Position numbers and translations under genes: made by a program. From positions 2,790,001 through 2,854,000 of the forward strand of contig OX335655.1 in assembly GCA_946894095.1 (NCBI GenBank): a stretch of 64,000 nt of DNA, written 5' to 3'. The DNA is from Incurvaria masculella (Eukaryota > Arthropoda > Insecta > Lepidoptera > Incurvariidae). This document shows positions 20,135 to 32,585 of this stretch, piece by piece. Position 1 is the first letter of the stretch. Each line of letters starts with the position of its first letter. The notes under the pieces are model-generated. The model was not told the DNA's origin. It ran no database searches and was given only the letters and a program-made list of their open reading frames with translations.

Positions 20135-21474
20135 ATAAGTTTCCTGCACTACTTTTCACTAACAGTAACGTGCTTTGCCGAATTTTACGTGAAATATTTT
20201 TAAATATTGATGTCATATTCGATATTAATGGTTTCGAATTTTAACTTAATATTCGTTTAAATTGTTCCGACAAATTAAATACTTAGCTCGCTCGGTTATT
20301 CCGAAAACATTTCGTACATTTCGACTGGCGCAACTTTTAAATGCTGTACATGCCAAAGATACAACCATCCGTAAGTGTTCAGAGCTTAGGCTGTTACGTA
20401 GAGGCATCTCGACTATGCTAAGTCATTAAAATTTCTTCCGACCGGGAACTTGCGGCCCTCGGGACCCTCCGTGCAAACACAGCATTAACTTCGGAAGCAA
20501 TATAGATAAATTCCGAATGTGTGCGTTTTTTGTCCCAGCTGGCGGACGACTGCGTTCCAGACCTAAATTCGAAACGATTAGTGATGGGATAACCGTGAGA
20601 AATTATAACGTCTAACGTACTGGGGAAGATAAAAAGTGAAAACAACATTTTAAAATTAATAAAATAATTATTATATTAATGTAATCAAAAGAAATGCAGT
20701 GATTTACAAAAAAAACTTTGAAGTATTGTTTCTTGAACAGCTGTGATATAACCCCGCCGCCGCGCCCGACCGCTGCGCCCGCGCAGCCGCTCGCCCGATG
20801 TAAATCACATTTTAAAAAATGTAACTACATGAACTATACAGTTTGTGCTGGCTTAATATTTTTGCCAAATGTATTTTATAAAGGATGACAGCCCTTTGAA
20901 AATCAACACAACATTTTGAAGTTATAAATAACATGCTTTTTCATAATATTAATTAATATGTTTTTTTTGCACCGCAAACGCAAAATACTTTTTGTGTTTA
21001 CCTAAAATGTTATTTTCACTGATAAGAAACAGTTTTAATGGAACATTTTTCCTAAACTAATATTAGTCCTGTAATTTTTTTAAAATACCTTATTGGACAA
21101 ATTGTTCAAAACAATAACCAAATAAATATATTTATCACAGAACATATTTCTATCAAGGTCCGTTCGTCAGTTTGATTAATGAGACACCCAAGCTCAATCT
21201 ACCGATGTCGATACTCTTCACCGATTTCGCATCACTAGAGAAAGCGTGGCTCGGTAGCGGCGCAGTTTCCGTGGGTAATTTGAAATTAGCGACGTAGCTC
21301 CCGGCGCATATAAATTTTATATAAGTCGTTGCGCTAATGACGCTGCAGTCGAGCATCGTCTGTTCATAATTTCGATATTGTACAGACACAAGGCAAGACT
21401 TGCATCTTGGTACTTTAATTAATTGTCTTGATTTATATTGCAAACCAGACACAGGGCTAATTCATAAATGTATC
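20135..21474. other. AT-rich sequence with a GC-rich island
   Basis: No convincing gene. A CpG-rich block at 20755-20802 (CCGCCGCCGCGCCCGACCGC) stands out. A short minus-strand frame at 20418-20648 has mixed composition but no known motif. Confidence 0.45.
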
Positions 21475-21859
21475 TTTTTTTTTTATGTGACTGGACATGG
21501 ATGGCTAATACCACAAGTTCTGTCATGGTATTAGCCCAACACACCATATGGGAACTAGGTGCCATGCCAGGACCTTCCTTATATTGCACGGCTACATTGA
21601 ACTGGATGGAAAACACGGCCAATTTTCACTGCCGCTTCGACCATCGTTCATCCAATGCGATGGTACCAACCCGGGCGGGATAAACCCTACCACCTAGTAA
21701 GTAAGGAAGGGGACCTACAGCTTAACGTGGAATCCGAACCACGGCCAGCCTCTCTCAACGGTCGAATGGTCACCCATCCAAGACCAGACCGGACCCAGCG
21801 TTGCTTAACTTCGGAGAGCGATCGCCGAAGTGTCGCGCCACTGGGCCACCGAGGCTGAC
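21475..21859 (-). mobile_element. 5S-headed SINE, full length
   Basis: Nearly identical to the copy at 12866-13249 across the whole length, tail at the left and head at the right (complement of GTCAGCCTCGGTGGCCCAGT). The 5S-like box lies near 21776-21820. The close match suggests recent retroposition. Confidence 0.85.
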
Positions 21860-21959
21860 AAATCATTCAACTGACCCACCGATGGTTGCTGTCCCAATAG
21901 CAATGCGTCCCAAAGGTCAATGTTCAAACAAAGCGAGGTGGTAAGGTCATGGCCACGGT

Positions 21960-22200
21960 CGCCAGGACCTAAATGTGCCCGACGACGCCCATGGGTTTTC
22001 GAACATTCAGGGGGCTGCGATAACCATGCCGGCCGGCCAGGTGCTTCTTCACACCACGTTTGAAGGACCCCAGGTCGTAATTTGGGGGAAATGTCTCGGA
22101 AGGGAGTTCATTCCATTGTTCATCGACCCTATGGATAAAGAATCTAAGGGATGTGTGGGTTCTTATTTTTGGAATGTCGACTGTGAATTTGTGCATTTTC
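21960..22200 (-). pseudogene. LINE reverse-transcriptase ORF, C-terminal fragment
   Basis: The minus-strand frame 21969-22196 reads ...SLRFFIHRVDEQWNELPSET... GSFKRGVKKHLAGR. It resembles the conserved C-terminal tail of R1/jockey-type LINE proteins, in which an arginine and tryptophan-asparagine-leucine-proline motif precedes an FK-rich helix. A related fragment lies on the + strand at 60940-61170. Only the C-terminus remains. Confidence 0.5.
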
Positions 22201-23036
22201 TCTTCTTCAAGGTAGAAAGGGGACGGTGGAACAGCGTTATGCTGTATTCTTCAACCGATTTTTCGTTAAGTTTAGTGTTTTTATTTTATGAAAAATTTAA
22301 CGTTTGATAATCAGAGGTCTTTTCAGCGAAAGTGCCGTCACATAGTTTGACTCTGAAATTATAATAATAGGTATGTAATTGCAAATGCGTTTTAAAAAAT
22401 CACGAAAACATCACAACTTTGAACGAGACAAAACAAACATAATGCTAGGTAGATTTACCATTGATTGCAAAACTTCTCCTACTTTTGTTACCTACGTACA
22501 TATGCTTCTAACTATGCTCAGATCAGAAAAACCTTTTATCTATGTCGTTGAAAACGTTCATACGATATTTTAAAGTCTCATAATATTGAAAAAGAAGAAA
22601 TTATGCAACAGGTCAAGTATAAAATGATAAAGAATGATGATTTAAATCCTTAGGTCTAATCACAAAATCGTACAAAAAAGGAAGTACTATTTTGTGATTT
22701 GGCTTTTGGCAGTGTGGACATATTAACGAATTTTCATTTTATTTTATAACAAACCTTACAGCTAATCTTATGATAATTATTTTCATATTTTTAAGCCAAT
22801 GACAAAGTTTCATTGTTTACAAACTGAAATGTCTTACAACTTAACGATATATGACTTGCAACATTCCACAACCGTGTGTATGATAGGGTGTGTGTGCGGT
22901 ATGTATGTGGTGAAAGTGTGTGTGTAATATGTACTTATGTGCATTGGGAGTGTATGTATGTATGTAGTATGCACTACATGTCATTGTATTAGCTGCTAAT
23001 CCATCGAAGTGTGTCTTTATTTAAGTGTTATTGAAT
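22200..23036. other. AT-rich sequence with a GT-rich tract
   Basis: No gene seen. A GT-rich low-complexity tract covers about 22872-22975 (GGGTGTGTGTGCGGTATG). A similar tract is near 60150-60215. Confidence 0.5.
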
Positions 23037-23449
23037 TTTTTTTTTTGTATGCGACCTGACATGGATGGCTAATACCACACAACTACCGTTATGATATTAG
23101 CCCAATATACCACACTCCCGAAGGAATTAGGTGCCATACCAGGACCTTCCCTTTATGAGCACGGCTACATTGAACTGGATGGAAAACACGGACAATTTTT
23201 CATTGCCGCTTCGACCATCTTTTCATCCAATGCGATGGTACCAACCCGGGCGGGCTTAAACCCTACCACCTAGTAGGGGAAGGGGACCTACAGTTTTACA
23301 TGGATTCCGAACCATGGAGCAGCTCGCATTCGTGACGAAATGCACTTATCGAACTCTGAAAGAGAAAGACACAGTGGTGCAAGTTGGTATTGAACCCGGG
23401 CCTCTGGTACGCTAGGCCGGTCCCCGCGCCACTAGGCTACGAGCCGCTC
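23037..23449 (-). mobile_element. tRNA-headed SINE, full length
   Basis: T-run at the left (A-tail), complete shared body, and tRNA-like head at the right (complement of GAGCGGCTCGTAGCCTAGTG ending at 23449; B-box-like element near 23395). One of the best preserved tRNA-headed copies. Confidence 0.85.
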
Positions 23450-24058
23450 ATGAATGATCAGTACACACCGCAAGATGGCAGATAAAAGCTAACGTTCTCG
23501 TGGTGGACAAGGTTTCCCCAGTATGTATGCCGGTACCCAACAAGGTTTCCTCATCCACTTTTTCGCGGTTAATATTGTCAACGCCGACCCGCCGTCCTTG
23601 TCGGCTAAACACGGATTTATTGCGTCGGCACATGGTCTCGTAAGCTGTCGGTTTGCGACAACCTTCTCTGAGGTAACACGCCAGACGCTCAACGTGTTTT
23701 ATTAATAAATACAAATGTAATATTTTTCCTCGCCTACCTAAACATTGGCATGGTTTTAATCCTTGTAAAATATCGGACGAAAGGATACACATTTAGTCCG
23801 ATTTAACAGATAACAGGAAAACAAAATTCGAAGATGTAAATTCTATATTCGAACAACAAAAATGGCAATACGCAGGATATATGCTGAGAGAAACAAAATA
23901 AAAAATGAATAAAGTGTTTACAGAATGGCACAGACAAAGCTTGGGAAAAATTGGAAAATGACTTCAAGAGAGTAGCGGGTCTGCAATGTATTAATATAGC
24001 ACAAGACAGATTTATAAGTATTGGAACCGTTTGCCGATATGTGTAGAAATTAATTTAT

Positions 24059-24193
24059 CAGTCAGTCAGTCAGTCAGCGTGTTTGCGTCCACTGCTGGAC
24101 ATACGCCTCTCCAATTTTATTTCAGTCCTCCCGGCCCTCAGCGGTGCGGAACCACTACTTTCCGCCGACGCACTTGATGTCGTCGTCGGGACG
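24059..24193 (-). mobile_element. RTE-like LINE 3' end
   Basis: (CAGT)n at the left is the tail. Read on the minus strand, the rest encodes the same C-terminal tail as 9022-9141, ending in QQWT. Truncated at the right near 24193. Confidence 0.7.
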
Positions 24194-26195
24194 GTGACGA
24201 TTTAACGACATAGGCAATAATTGTAACCACTTCTATCTACATTTGTAAAACTTAGTCTGGGTTATAACAAGTGCTGATTTATTTTAATCGAAACTTAAAG
24301 GGCCACTTCATACAATTGAACATGGGTTAAATTAGGTTACGATTTTACAAAATAACTAATCATTATTTAAAATACTGATGATTTATTGAATGTGGAGTTT
24401 GTAGCGCACGAGAAGTCAAACCAAATATCTTTATCCATGAACGTTGAGGTTTACTTGTTAATGCGCGTACATTTAAATACTTTTGTTTAGTAGCCAAGCC
24501 GAAAATATTGACATTGACTTAACACATGATCTCAATTTCGATAACAAGTCGTTATATCGGAAGCGTTTCGCAACTACAGCCCGAGCTCCTGAGGCGATAT
24601 TTTTTCGCAAGGTGTACAGACACGCAACAGACACGCAGATATAATTTTAACCTGATCACAGGGTAGCTCATAAATGTATATGCTAGAAATTCGACCTTGA
24701 CTAAGCGTATTGGCAAATCACTAAAAAACTTGTACAGTATACGTACTATGGTTTTTGATGAGAGCACTAACATCAGAAACTTCCGCGCAGAAAACGGGTG
24801 AATCTAAATATGAAAATTGTATGGTATACATCAAATAATGTATGGGGTGGTAAGGGAGATAAAAATATCGACCGTTATAATGTGTGAAATATTACCTTCT
24901 AACTTCTAGTATCTATCTAACCTAGTACCTACATAAGCTAACAGATCAATTTTAGATAAGTAAATTGCCAGACTAAAGATTGGTGCTCAAAAGAAGATCA
25001 CAGTCAGGCGAAATGTCAGATAGTGCATTGGCATTTCGTAGATGACTTTCCGTATGCAGTCCCTGACCTTTGCAAGGTAGTGACGTATTCGTAAGAGTTC
25101 ACTGATCATTTTGCTTTTACTTTATTCGAATGCCAGTCTGGTGATTGGTCATGCTTTGAGATTGTGACGACAGATTTAAAGCTTAACTTCAATATATAAA
25201 TTCGATATTTATGGGCTGACAAGTTCCTTTCAAAGTTTTATCCGTCAAACCGGTACAATATCAGCTAAGTAGCATAGCTTGTAAGGCATTGATTTTCGGT
25301 TTTCAATATTCTTTGAAATAGCGTTCAGAACATAACTATATTAGTCTGTGTGGGAGTTAAATACAAACGTTTCTAAAGTGTCATGACCGTCATTTCATAG
25401 TTTATTACAAATGATATGGCTCGTGTATTCCACAAGTAGTATACTGTTCATTGATCCTTGAAAACCTCTTGCAACCAAATAAAATATTATGTATATTTTA
25501 CCTGGTAAATGCTCGCATGGGGGCAATTTTCGAAATAAAGTTTCACATTGCTTTATGACAATTTTAATAAATATTTTCCCTTTAAACTTCACACTGAAAG
25601 GTGAAGGTGAAATCATCTATTGTAGCAATAATACTCGGCTTGCCCCAAATATCAGACCAAAGACCATTCATTACCTTTATGTCGTTTACCTTTAAATCAG
25701 CAAATTATTTTGGAATTTCAATCTTTTGATTAATGCTGATGACAAAAATACATATTTTAGTGTAACCGTTAGCATGACTATGATGCCACGTTTAGAGGTA
25801 TTTATTATCAATACTATGCACATGAAATCATTATTATCATGTTACTGAATCTAGGGATCACCTGATATTCAATTTGCGTAAGCAACTTACCTCAAGAAAA
25901 ATAATATTTTAACAACATTACATTCTATGTATTCATAAAGTTGTTTTTTGCAGCCTTCTTCCTTTTATTAATATATTCTTCCTTCGAGGTGAAATCTCAT
26001 TACACTTTACTCAATTCGTCTAAAATATTTTCAATACAATTTTTTTAAAGGTAAACATCTAATACAGTGAGCATAAAATTAAATGAAATTATACCTCATT
26101 GCTTACTCCTAAGAGAACATAGATGCAAGAGGCTAGCACATTACCAAATGAAATCTCTGCTGTGAGTATGTTAATTAATCGGATGCCTCTGCATT
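24194..26195. other. Unique AT-rich sequence, no gene seen
   Basis: Two kilobases with no recognisable repeat and no coding region that I can support. Short frames at 24552-24773 and 25395-25695 have no motifs or splice context. Confidence 0.5.
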
Positions 26196-26300
26196 GATGG
26201 AGCGCTCTGTGCACGTCTGTGCCATTGCACCGTCGTCGACGGCGGCGCGGCGTGTTCGCCTGTGGTCAGTTTTCCTTTCATTCGACCTTGTCGGCAATGT
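26196..26300 (+). promoter_or_regulatory. CpG-rich candidate 5' region
   Basis: A CG-dense block (CCGTCGTCGACGGCGGCGCG near 26230) is followed by GTGGTCAGTTTTCC, which holds an arthropod initiator-like TCAGT. An ATG with good context lies about 130 bp downstream. Promoter identity is inferred from composition and position only. Confidence 0.3.
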
Positions 26301-26391
26301 CTTACTACTCTTTACATATTCAACTTGCCAACACGTTTGGTGTTCCGTTTAAATTGTTGCATTTGCGAGTATCTTAATTTTGAGAAAACAT

Positions 26392-26480
26392 CATGTCAAA
26401 AACTGACTGTGTTCGATCAAACACTGTGGCGATGACACTCGCCTTGCACCAAGGATCACACATGGGACCATTGTTTTATG
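26392..26480 (+). CDS. Candidate first coding exon of an unknown gene
   Basis: An ATG in favourable context (ACATCATGTC) starts MSKTDCVRSNTVAMTLALHQ... and the frame reaches TTTTATG|GTGCGT at about 26480, a plausible donor leaving phase 1. The next few codons do not look conserved. It does not match the phase of the chitinase exon at 35573 (phase 0), so it would belong to another gene or need a further exon. About 29 residues, no domain. Confidence 0.3.
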
Positions 26481-27167
26481 GTGCGTACCTTTACATTTGA
26501 AAATGCTTTGAATGCCAAACAAAGGAAAAACCGAAATAGACAGCATTAACACAAATAACAACACAAATTAAGTTACAACGTCTATTTCCTACCTATTCGG
26601 TTTGTAAACAATGTAACTTTGTCGTTGGCTTAAAAATATTAACATAATTATCATGTAATGATATAAGATTAGCTGTAAGGTTTCTTATAAAATAAAATAA
26701 AAAAATTCCACGCGGGAATACAAACAGTTTCTTGAGGTACAAAAGCAGCAATAACTTTTTTTTTAATTGTTCACGTTATCATAAAATATGTCCCAGTCAA
26801 ATACAGATTTGTTGCAAAATTATTATTGACGCATACGACGGATGAGATCCCTGATTCCAGCTTCAGTTTGGATTAAGTTAACATGGAATTCACTTACTAC
26901 CTTTTTTTCTCGTGTTCCAACGACACGTATAAACACGTACGAACTTGACAAGACCCTATTTAGCGGAACGCACATTTGAATGTGCGCGTCCGAATTCGTA
27001 AGCGAACTAACAAGAGTTAGATATTTAACCGGTGGATACGCTGCCGTCAACGAATGAGTTTCGAACGCAATTACCGTCCTTGCATGCTTGCTGGGGAGAA
27101 CTGGGGCCACTTGTATTATTTTTGGGCACCGGAGGTTTCATCTTGGTGGATATAAAAACGTGATAGT

Positions 27168-27495
27168 TCTGAGTTGGATAAGAGCGTTTCGTAACGAACG
27201 CGAGCTGCTCCATGGTTCGGAATCCATGTAAAACTGTAGGTCCCCTTCCTCTACTAGGTGGTAGGGTTTAAGCCCGCCCGCGTTGGCACCATAGCATTGG
27301 ATGAAAAAATGGTCGAAGTGGCAATGAAAAATTGTCCGGAAAACAATTTTTCATTGCCACATCCAGTTCAATGTAGCCGTGCTCGTAAGGACTGTGCTGG
27401 CATGGCACCTAATTCCTTCGGGAATGTGGTGTATTGGGATAATATCGAAACGGTATTGTGAGGCATTAGTTATCCATGTCAGGTTGCATGAAAAA
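27168..27495 (+). mobile_element. tRNA-headed SINE, 5' truncated
   Basis: Starts within the SINE at GAGTTGGATAAGAGCGTTTC and continues through the body to GTCAGGTTGCATGAAAAAA. A 25-bp inverted duplication in the middle (CAATGAAAAATTG near 27320 and AACAATTTTTCATTGCC near 27341) is specific to this copy. Confidence 0.7.
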
Positions 27496-27679
27496 AAAGG
27501 TCATCTGGACACTTCGTCAATATGATACTGCATGCTAATTTCACGATATTAAATGTTATATTCGCCTTGAATCAATACTAACACATTTTTAACAGAAACG
27601 TGTATGTTCCTTGTTCTCGAATATGGGACGTTCCCTGTCCTGAAATATGCATTCCCGTGACAATCAGCTTATCCTGGCT

Positions 27680-27810
27680 GAACGGCGGCTGCACGGCCTA
27701 ACAACGGGTAGCGTGGAGCCGTCAGCCGAGGCTCCGCTGACAAAATATAGCCGCGGGCAGTTTTAATTTCTCATTACACCGAAGCGCACGGTTGGAGCGC
27801 ATGAAAGTAG
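27680..27810. other. GC-rich segment
   Basis: CpG-rich sequence (GCGGCTGCACGGCC near 27684, GAGCCGTCAGCCGAGGC near 27716) in AT-rich surroundings. No ORF or promoter element can be assigned. Confidence 0.3.
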
Positions 27811-27916
27811 AGTCGACAAAAAAAATGTTCACAAATTGAAAGTATAGATTTCCATTTTCATCCGGAAATGACTCAGAAAACCGTTCTGATCCACTTCTTA
27901 AAGTGTGTAGTTTTTA

Positions 27917-28195
27917 GAATTCCGTACCCAAAGGGTGAAAACAGAACCTTATTACTAAGCCTCCGCTAACCGTCCGTCCGTCCGTCTGTCACAGTGCTGT
28001 ATCTCAGGATCCGTAATAGATAGGCAGCTGAAATTTTCACAGAGTGTGAATATATTTTGCAAAATAGGTAAAATAAAAAAATAATCAAAAATTAATGGTC
28101 CCATATAAAACCTGATTTTTTGTGTGTTAAATATTGTACAATGGTACAGAACCCTTCGTGTGCGAGACCGACTCGCCTTTGGCCGGTTTTTTAGC
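27917..28195 (-). repeat. (CCGT)-type interspersed repeat, copy 4
   Basis: AATTCCGTACCCAAAGGGTG at the left, (CCGT)n at about 27968-27985, and GAGACCGACTCGCC...TTGGCCGGTTTTTT at the right. Confidence 0.8.
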
Positions 28196-28291
28196 CATAC
28201 ATACATAAAGATATACATAACTAGCTACGAGAAGACTATTTAGAAATGCACTGGCTCTCTATGTATAAATTTTAACTAAACATTTTTCAGC

Positions 28292-28619
28292 CTCAGTTAC
28301 GCGACGTCTTGCGGTTCGTTAAGCTTGGTGAAGCAACTCCGAGCGTGGTTGGGTTCTAGATGGATGACCGTTTTGTACTGGCTGTGGTTCGGATTCCACG
28401 TAAAACTGTAGGTTTTCTTAACTTACTTTACTAGGTGGTAATATTATCGCATTTAATGAACGGTGGTCAAAGCGGAAATTAAAGTTGCCCGTGATTTCCC
28501 GTCAATTTTAATGTAACCGAGCAATAAAAGAAAAACGGCATGGCGCCTGTTTCCCATATGGTATGTAAGGCTAATAACATTACACGGTATTAGCTATCCC
28601 CGTCTAGTTACATAAAAAA
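28292..28619 (+). mobile_element. 5S-headed SINE, old copy
   Basis: Head CAGCCTCAGTTACGCGACGT, a decayed 5S-like block (GTGAAGCAACTCCGAGCG, TAGATGGATGACC), and body and tail to GTCTAGTTACATAAAAAA. Much more diverged than the copies at 12866, 21475 or 58869. Confidence 0.65.
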
Positions 28620-29330
28620 TATATAAATGTTCCCATGCGAATGTCTCACGGTTTTAGCGGTCGACTCAATCAGTGGCCTTACTCGCGGGGTTTTTGACTT
28701 AAGGCTATTTTTATTTTAGGGGTTTGTTATGTAAATATACTTTTCGAATCGAAACAACAGCAACCAAGGCTTCCAGATTTGAACCTCATCCAAAGCCTAG
28801 TCTTACATTCTTAAAACATTTTATCATCGATATAAAATGTTTAAAATATTCATCTACTGACAATATTATAAAACGTAAATGTTCCCAAAAAAAATTTAAT
28901 AAAAGTATTTATCATTTGTTTGCTCAAAAAACGAGAATAAAGAAGAACGCGATGCAAGTCGAATTGTAAAATAACTTAAAAACAACACCTTAAGACTCTC
29001 TCAATGAAGTTTTTAAATCAGATATTGTATTCAAACAAAACTAAAAGTATCTATGTGTGCGTATTATTATGTCTCTGCCAACGGTACCGGCTCGAAATTG
29101 TAGTTCCGTAGCGTGCCTCGTCCTCGCTATATAAATATTAGCTGTTTACGGATTTCTCTTGCCCAGCTCGTGCAACCCTGACCGCCAGGACTAAACTGCA
29201 TTATCAATAAATTCAGAAATAGGCTTTTTAATAGTAATGTTAAATAGGTATTTATAGTATAGATTGTAAAACGTGTATTTCCTCAAACGTACATAGGTCT
29301 TTAAACATAGCTTGATAGTCCGCCTCGCTG
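28620..29330. other. AT-rich sequence, no gene seen
   Basis: A short frame at 28724-28969 shows no domain or splice context. Nothing else is recognisable. Confidence 0.45.
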
Positions 29331-29453
29331 GACGTGTATTCTTGGCATTCAGTCATTGCGGATTCAGTAGAGTTAACAGAAGAAGAATTGTCTTTGACAT
29401 TACTGTTAACTCTACTGAATCCGCAATGACTAAATGCCAAGAATACACGCCCT
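29331..29453. mobile_element. 120-bp foldback element, copy 2
   Basis: Same arms and loop as 14507-14629 with very few differences. The left end is GACGTGTATTCTTGGCATTC. Inserted in otherwise unassigned sequence. Confidence 0.85.
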
Positions 29454-30370
29454 GAGCATGCGAGACCTTTGGTTTCACAGCACAGCCGGTTTTTCATTAA
29501 AAAAACAACTGAGAATGTATGGGTCACACTTATACGGCAAGATTAGTCTGTAGTTTCAGTTAGAGAACAATTTATGAGCCCTGTATCCCTGTAGTGAATA
29601 CATAAAACACTATAGAGCTTTTTCCCTATGCGTCTGGTATTGAAAAAAATAAAATTTGTTTTAAAATGATTTCACGCGTAAATTAAAAAGTGAATTCGAA
29701 ATCCGAAATCGAAGCTCAAATTTCAAAAGAAATTAATAACTTCCGGTCTATTTGCGACCGTTTAAATTTGAATTCAGAGTATCACGTGGTCCACAAACAT
29801 GGCCGCGGATTTTGTTTGTGGTCACTTATGAACAAATCGGTCGACTAAAATATATTTCTACAACATTTTTAACCTATGTATACATTACGTATATGCAAAC
29901 GTTAAGATTTATGCATTGTGTTATCAAGTAGTTATTTCAACGATGCTTATGTGTTGAATTTTTCAAGTGTGCCTTCATGGTCAAATCAGAAACTGTAAGA
30001 AATAGGGAAAATCACTCAAAGGAGTCATGGTAAAAAAAACTGCATTATTGCGTTTTTTACATATTTTTCTTGCAGGGAATCGAACGCGTTGATTTTGAGA
30101 AAAAAAAACGCATTTTGTATTACTCCAATAGGCAATAGTGTCACTTAAAAGGAACAATTTCTATGAAGTAATGTTTAATGGTATCCTAAAGAAAATTGTT
30201 GATTTTAAATAAAATTATTCGTATTTTTAAGCATTCATGCATGACAGTACCTTCACGAATAAAAAGGTTCGAAATATTTCAAAAATAGAATAATGCAGTT
30301 TTAATTTTTATCAAATTCGCTCCCATGACTACTTTGAGTCTTTTGTGAATTTGTGAATGTTGAGTTGTTG
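29454..30370. other. AT-rich sequence, no gene seen
   Basis: No supported gene or recognised repeat. Poly-A and poly-T runs are common. Confidence 0.45.
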
Positions 30371-30373
30371 AAT

Positions 30374-30442
30374 GTGAATTTATGTCCAAATCCGAAACTA
30401 TTACATAGCAAGTATTAGTTTCGGATTTGGCCATAAATTCAC
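30374..30442. repeat. Short perfect-arm hairpin
   Basis: Arms at 30374-30400 (GTGAATTTATGTCCAAATCC...) and 30416-30442 are almost fully complementary around a 15-bp loop. Possibly a tiny MITE. Confidence 0.6.
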
Positions 30443-30764
30443 ATCTTTCTAAAACCAAAAAATAACAATTTAGAAAAACCAGTCGAACAAAGCTCTTGCC
30501 CATAAAAAGTCTTTCTTGATCCTAAAAGGTAGTAAAGTATATAATTTGATCACAATTTGTACGAAATATCAATTAAATATGATATCGCTTGCGATAAAAA
30601 ACCCTAAAATGCTTTATAAATATCGTGTTCAATACCCCGAGGAGGCACAATTTTAGCCTCTAAAAAGTAGTTACGGATAGTAAAAACTATTAATTTGCAA
30701 AGACCTTTTTAAAACACATTTTTATTCATCAAAATGTATTATCAATTTGTCCTCCTAATTCTTA

Positions 30765-31149
30765 AGTCGCGGCGCGTCCGCAGTTCCGAAGCAATTTATC
30801 AAGCTCACACGGCGCACGCGCGGTTTTGTTGTCAAGCCCCGTGACTCGACTGCCGACCCTAATGTTGTATTAACTGTGCGAAAAACAATGGAGATAGAGA
30901 GCAATTTATTGCGCGAAAGCTGGAAGTAAAATTACAGAGCGTTTGAAAAGTTTTCGCTAGTTATAAATAACTTAAAAAGTGCGAATCAAAAGCACCAATG
31001 GTGAAAGCATTTTTTCATGAACAAGTTTGCAAAGCGATAAACAAAACTGTCGCAGAAGTTAGCCCGCTAAAGCCACAGCCGATTTGCAGGCAGTGCGTTC
31101 GTTAAGCGTGCATACTTTGTGTTTTGTGAATAAAATACGTAAATATGTG
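30765..31149 (+). promoter_or_regulatory. Possible 5' untranslated exon / transcription start region
   Basis: GC-richer unique sequence (GCGGCGCGTCCGCAG near 30769, ACACGGCGCACGCGCG near 30806) is followed by ~300 bp without repeats, ending at a consensus donor ATGTG|GTAAGT (31150). This fits a 5' untranslated exon upstream of the chitinase gene. The ATG at the donor would not read into the chitinase frame. Inference from composition and the donor only. Confidence 0.3.
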
Positions 31150-32035
31150 GTAAGTATTCTGAATGGAAAGATACGTTTTTGTCTACCATTCGTGTTAAAA
31201 TATCAATGAAATATTTACTTTTTCGAGACAAGCCAGGAAGTTTAAGACTGCATACAAATCCTGAAATTAAACAACTTTTGGAATAAAATGTGTATGTGGC
31301 TGGTAATAATTGCATACACTCACATATTCTACTGCAATTATGACGTTACCAGTTTAACTCTGTTAGAGCTAAATTAAGCTTACTATTAAATTTTATCTAA
31401 ACAATTAGGTAAGCTTTGTGATATCAGCTGGCATATTAAAAAATATATATGAGAAAGTATTGACTAATTTTGGAATATAATAATTTTTATTAATTAAATT
31501 TTTAGTTAGCAGAAGGTTCTACATTTGACAGCGTGGATTAAAGTAAATTAATGGTTAGTGGTACAAGGATAGTAGTAAATATATATTTTTTTTATTTTTA
31601 ACTTAATACATTTCAACCTACAATTATGAAAGGGGTTATCACTTTCCTATAAATTATTTACACAAAACCGATGGATAAAATTAAATCTTTGTTAAGCTCT
31701 AATACTTCTTAATTTATTTATTAAAATCGCATCTGCGTGTATTTTAATTTGCTTAATACTACTATTATTACATCTACTTAATTAATATATATATTTTTAT
31801 GTCAAGTATAATATTTTTACAATATCTGTCATGGTGGTATCCAATCTCGTTAAATGTATATCAACCCGTCCCTGGTATTTTATAATGAATATTGCATATT
31901 TTTTTAAGTAGTGGCAATTTTAACAGATTTAGTAGAAATTATATTGAATGTATGTATAATCTTTGAACTTATGAATCATTTTAATCAACAATTTACAGAA
32001 ATCGTGTTGGTCTAACCTGCTATGTCGCATCCTTT
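31150..32035. other. AT-rich sequence, no gene seen
   Basis: Very AT-rich, with long A/T runs and no reading frame of note. Confidence 0.5.
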
Positions 32036-32088
32036 TTGTGAAGGCTGCGCGCTGCCAGGCTGCGCTCTTTTTTAGCGGTTGCGGGGAA

Positions 32089-32184
32089 ATGGTTGCGAGG
32101 GGGCGGTGGCGGCGGGCGGCGGCAGCGGCGGCGGTGGGGAGGCGGCGGCGGTGGCGGCGGCTTGAGGCTTCGGGCAGGCGGGGA
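32089..32184 (+). CDS. Possible first coding exon of the chitinase gene
   Basis: In a (GGC)-rich block, an ATG (context GGGAAATGG) starts MVARGRWRRAAAAAAVGRRR, an arginine-rich segment. Ending at GGGGA|GTGTCT (32185), it would leave phase 0, exactly the phase needed by the hydrophobic exon at 35573. A basic cytoplasmic N-terminus before a hydrophobic segment is what a type II signal-anchor protein needs. Against it, the donor is weak (GTGTCT) and low-complexity GGC tracts produce arginine/alanine frames by chance. Confidence 0.3.
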
Positions 32185-32482
32185 GTGTCTGAAAACCACC
32201 CTCTGTGTTTTTATCCGCTGTTGGAAAATACCTCGCACTTCATGGAGATACTTGCATGCTTGTTAATGTTTTTCTGCAATACGCGAAAATAAGATATACA
32301 GGGATGTCGTAATGGCTAGTAAAATTAAATTTTGGGAAATGATTATTGGGATTGAAACGAACAGAAAAGTTTTAATACTTTTTGCTGAATATTCTCTAAA
32401 TAAGAAATTAAACTTTCCATACAAAGTAATTCAATAATTTAGTGTAAAAAGAATCGAATGTTACCTAAGAAACGTTTTATGT

Positions 32483-32585
32483 ACTTGGACATGGATGGCT
32501 AATATCACACCTACTGTCATGACATTAGCCTGACACGCCACGGATCTAGGTTCCATGCCAAGACCTTCCTTATGAATGGTTACGA
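32483..32585 (-). mobile_element. SINE tail fragment
   Basis: Complement of the 3' third of the shared SINE body (TTGGACATGGATGGCTAATA to CCAAGACCTTCCTTATG), abruptly truncated at the right. Confidence 0.6.

Noticed and set aside
22872..22975. Telomere-like or CRISPR-like repeats
   Set aside because: The tract is simple GT-rich low complexity without regular units or spacers; no CRISPR array exists anywhere in the window.
32020..32238. A proline-rich protein on the minus strand (RSLKPPPPPPPPHRRR)
   Set aside because: It is the complement of (GGC)n low-complexity sequence, with no splice context or other support.
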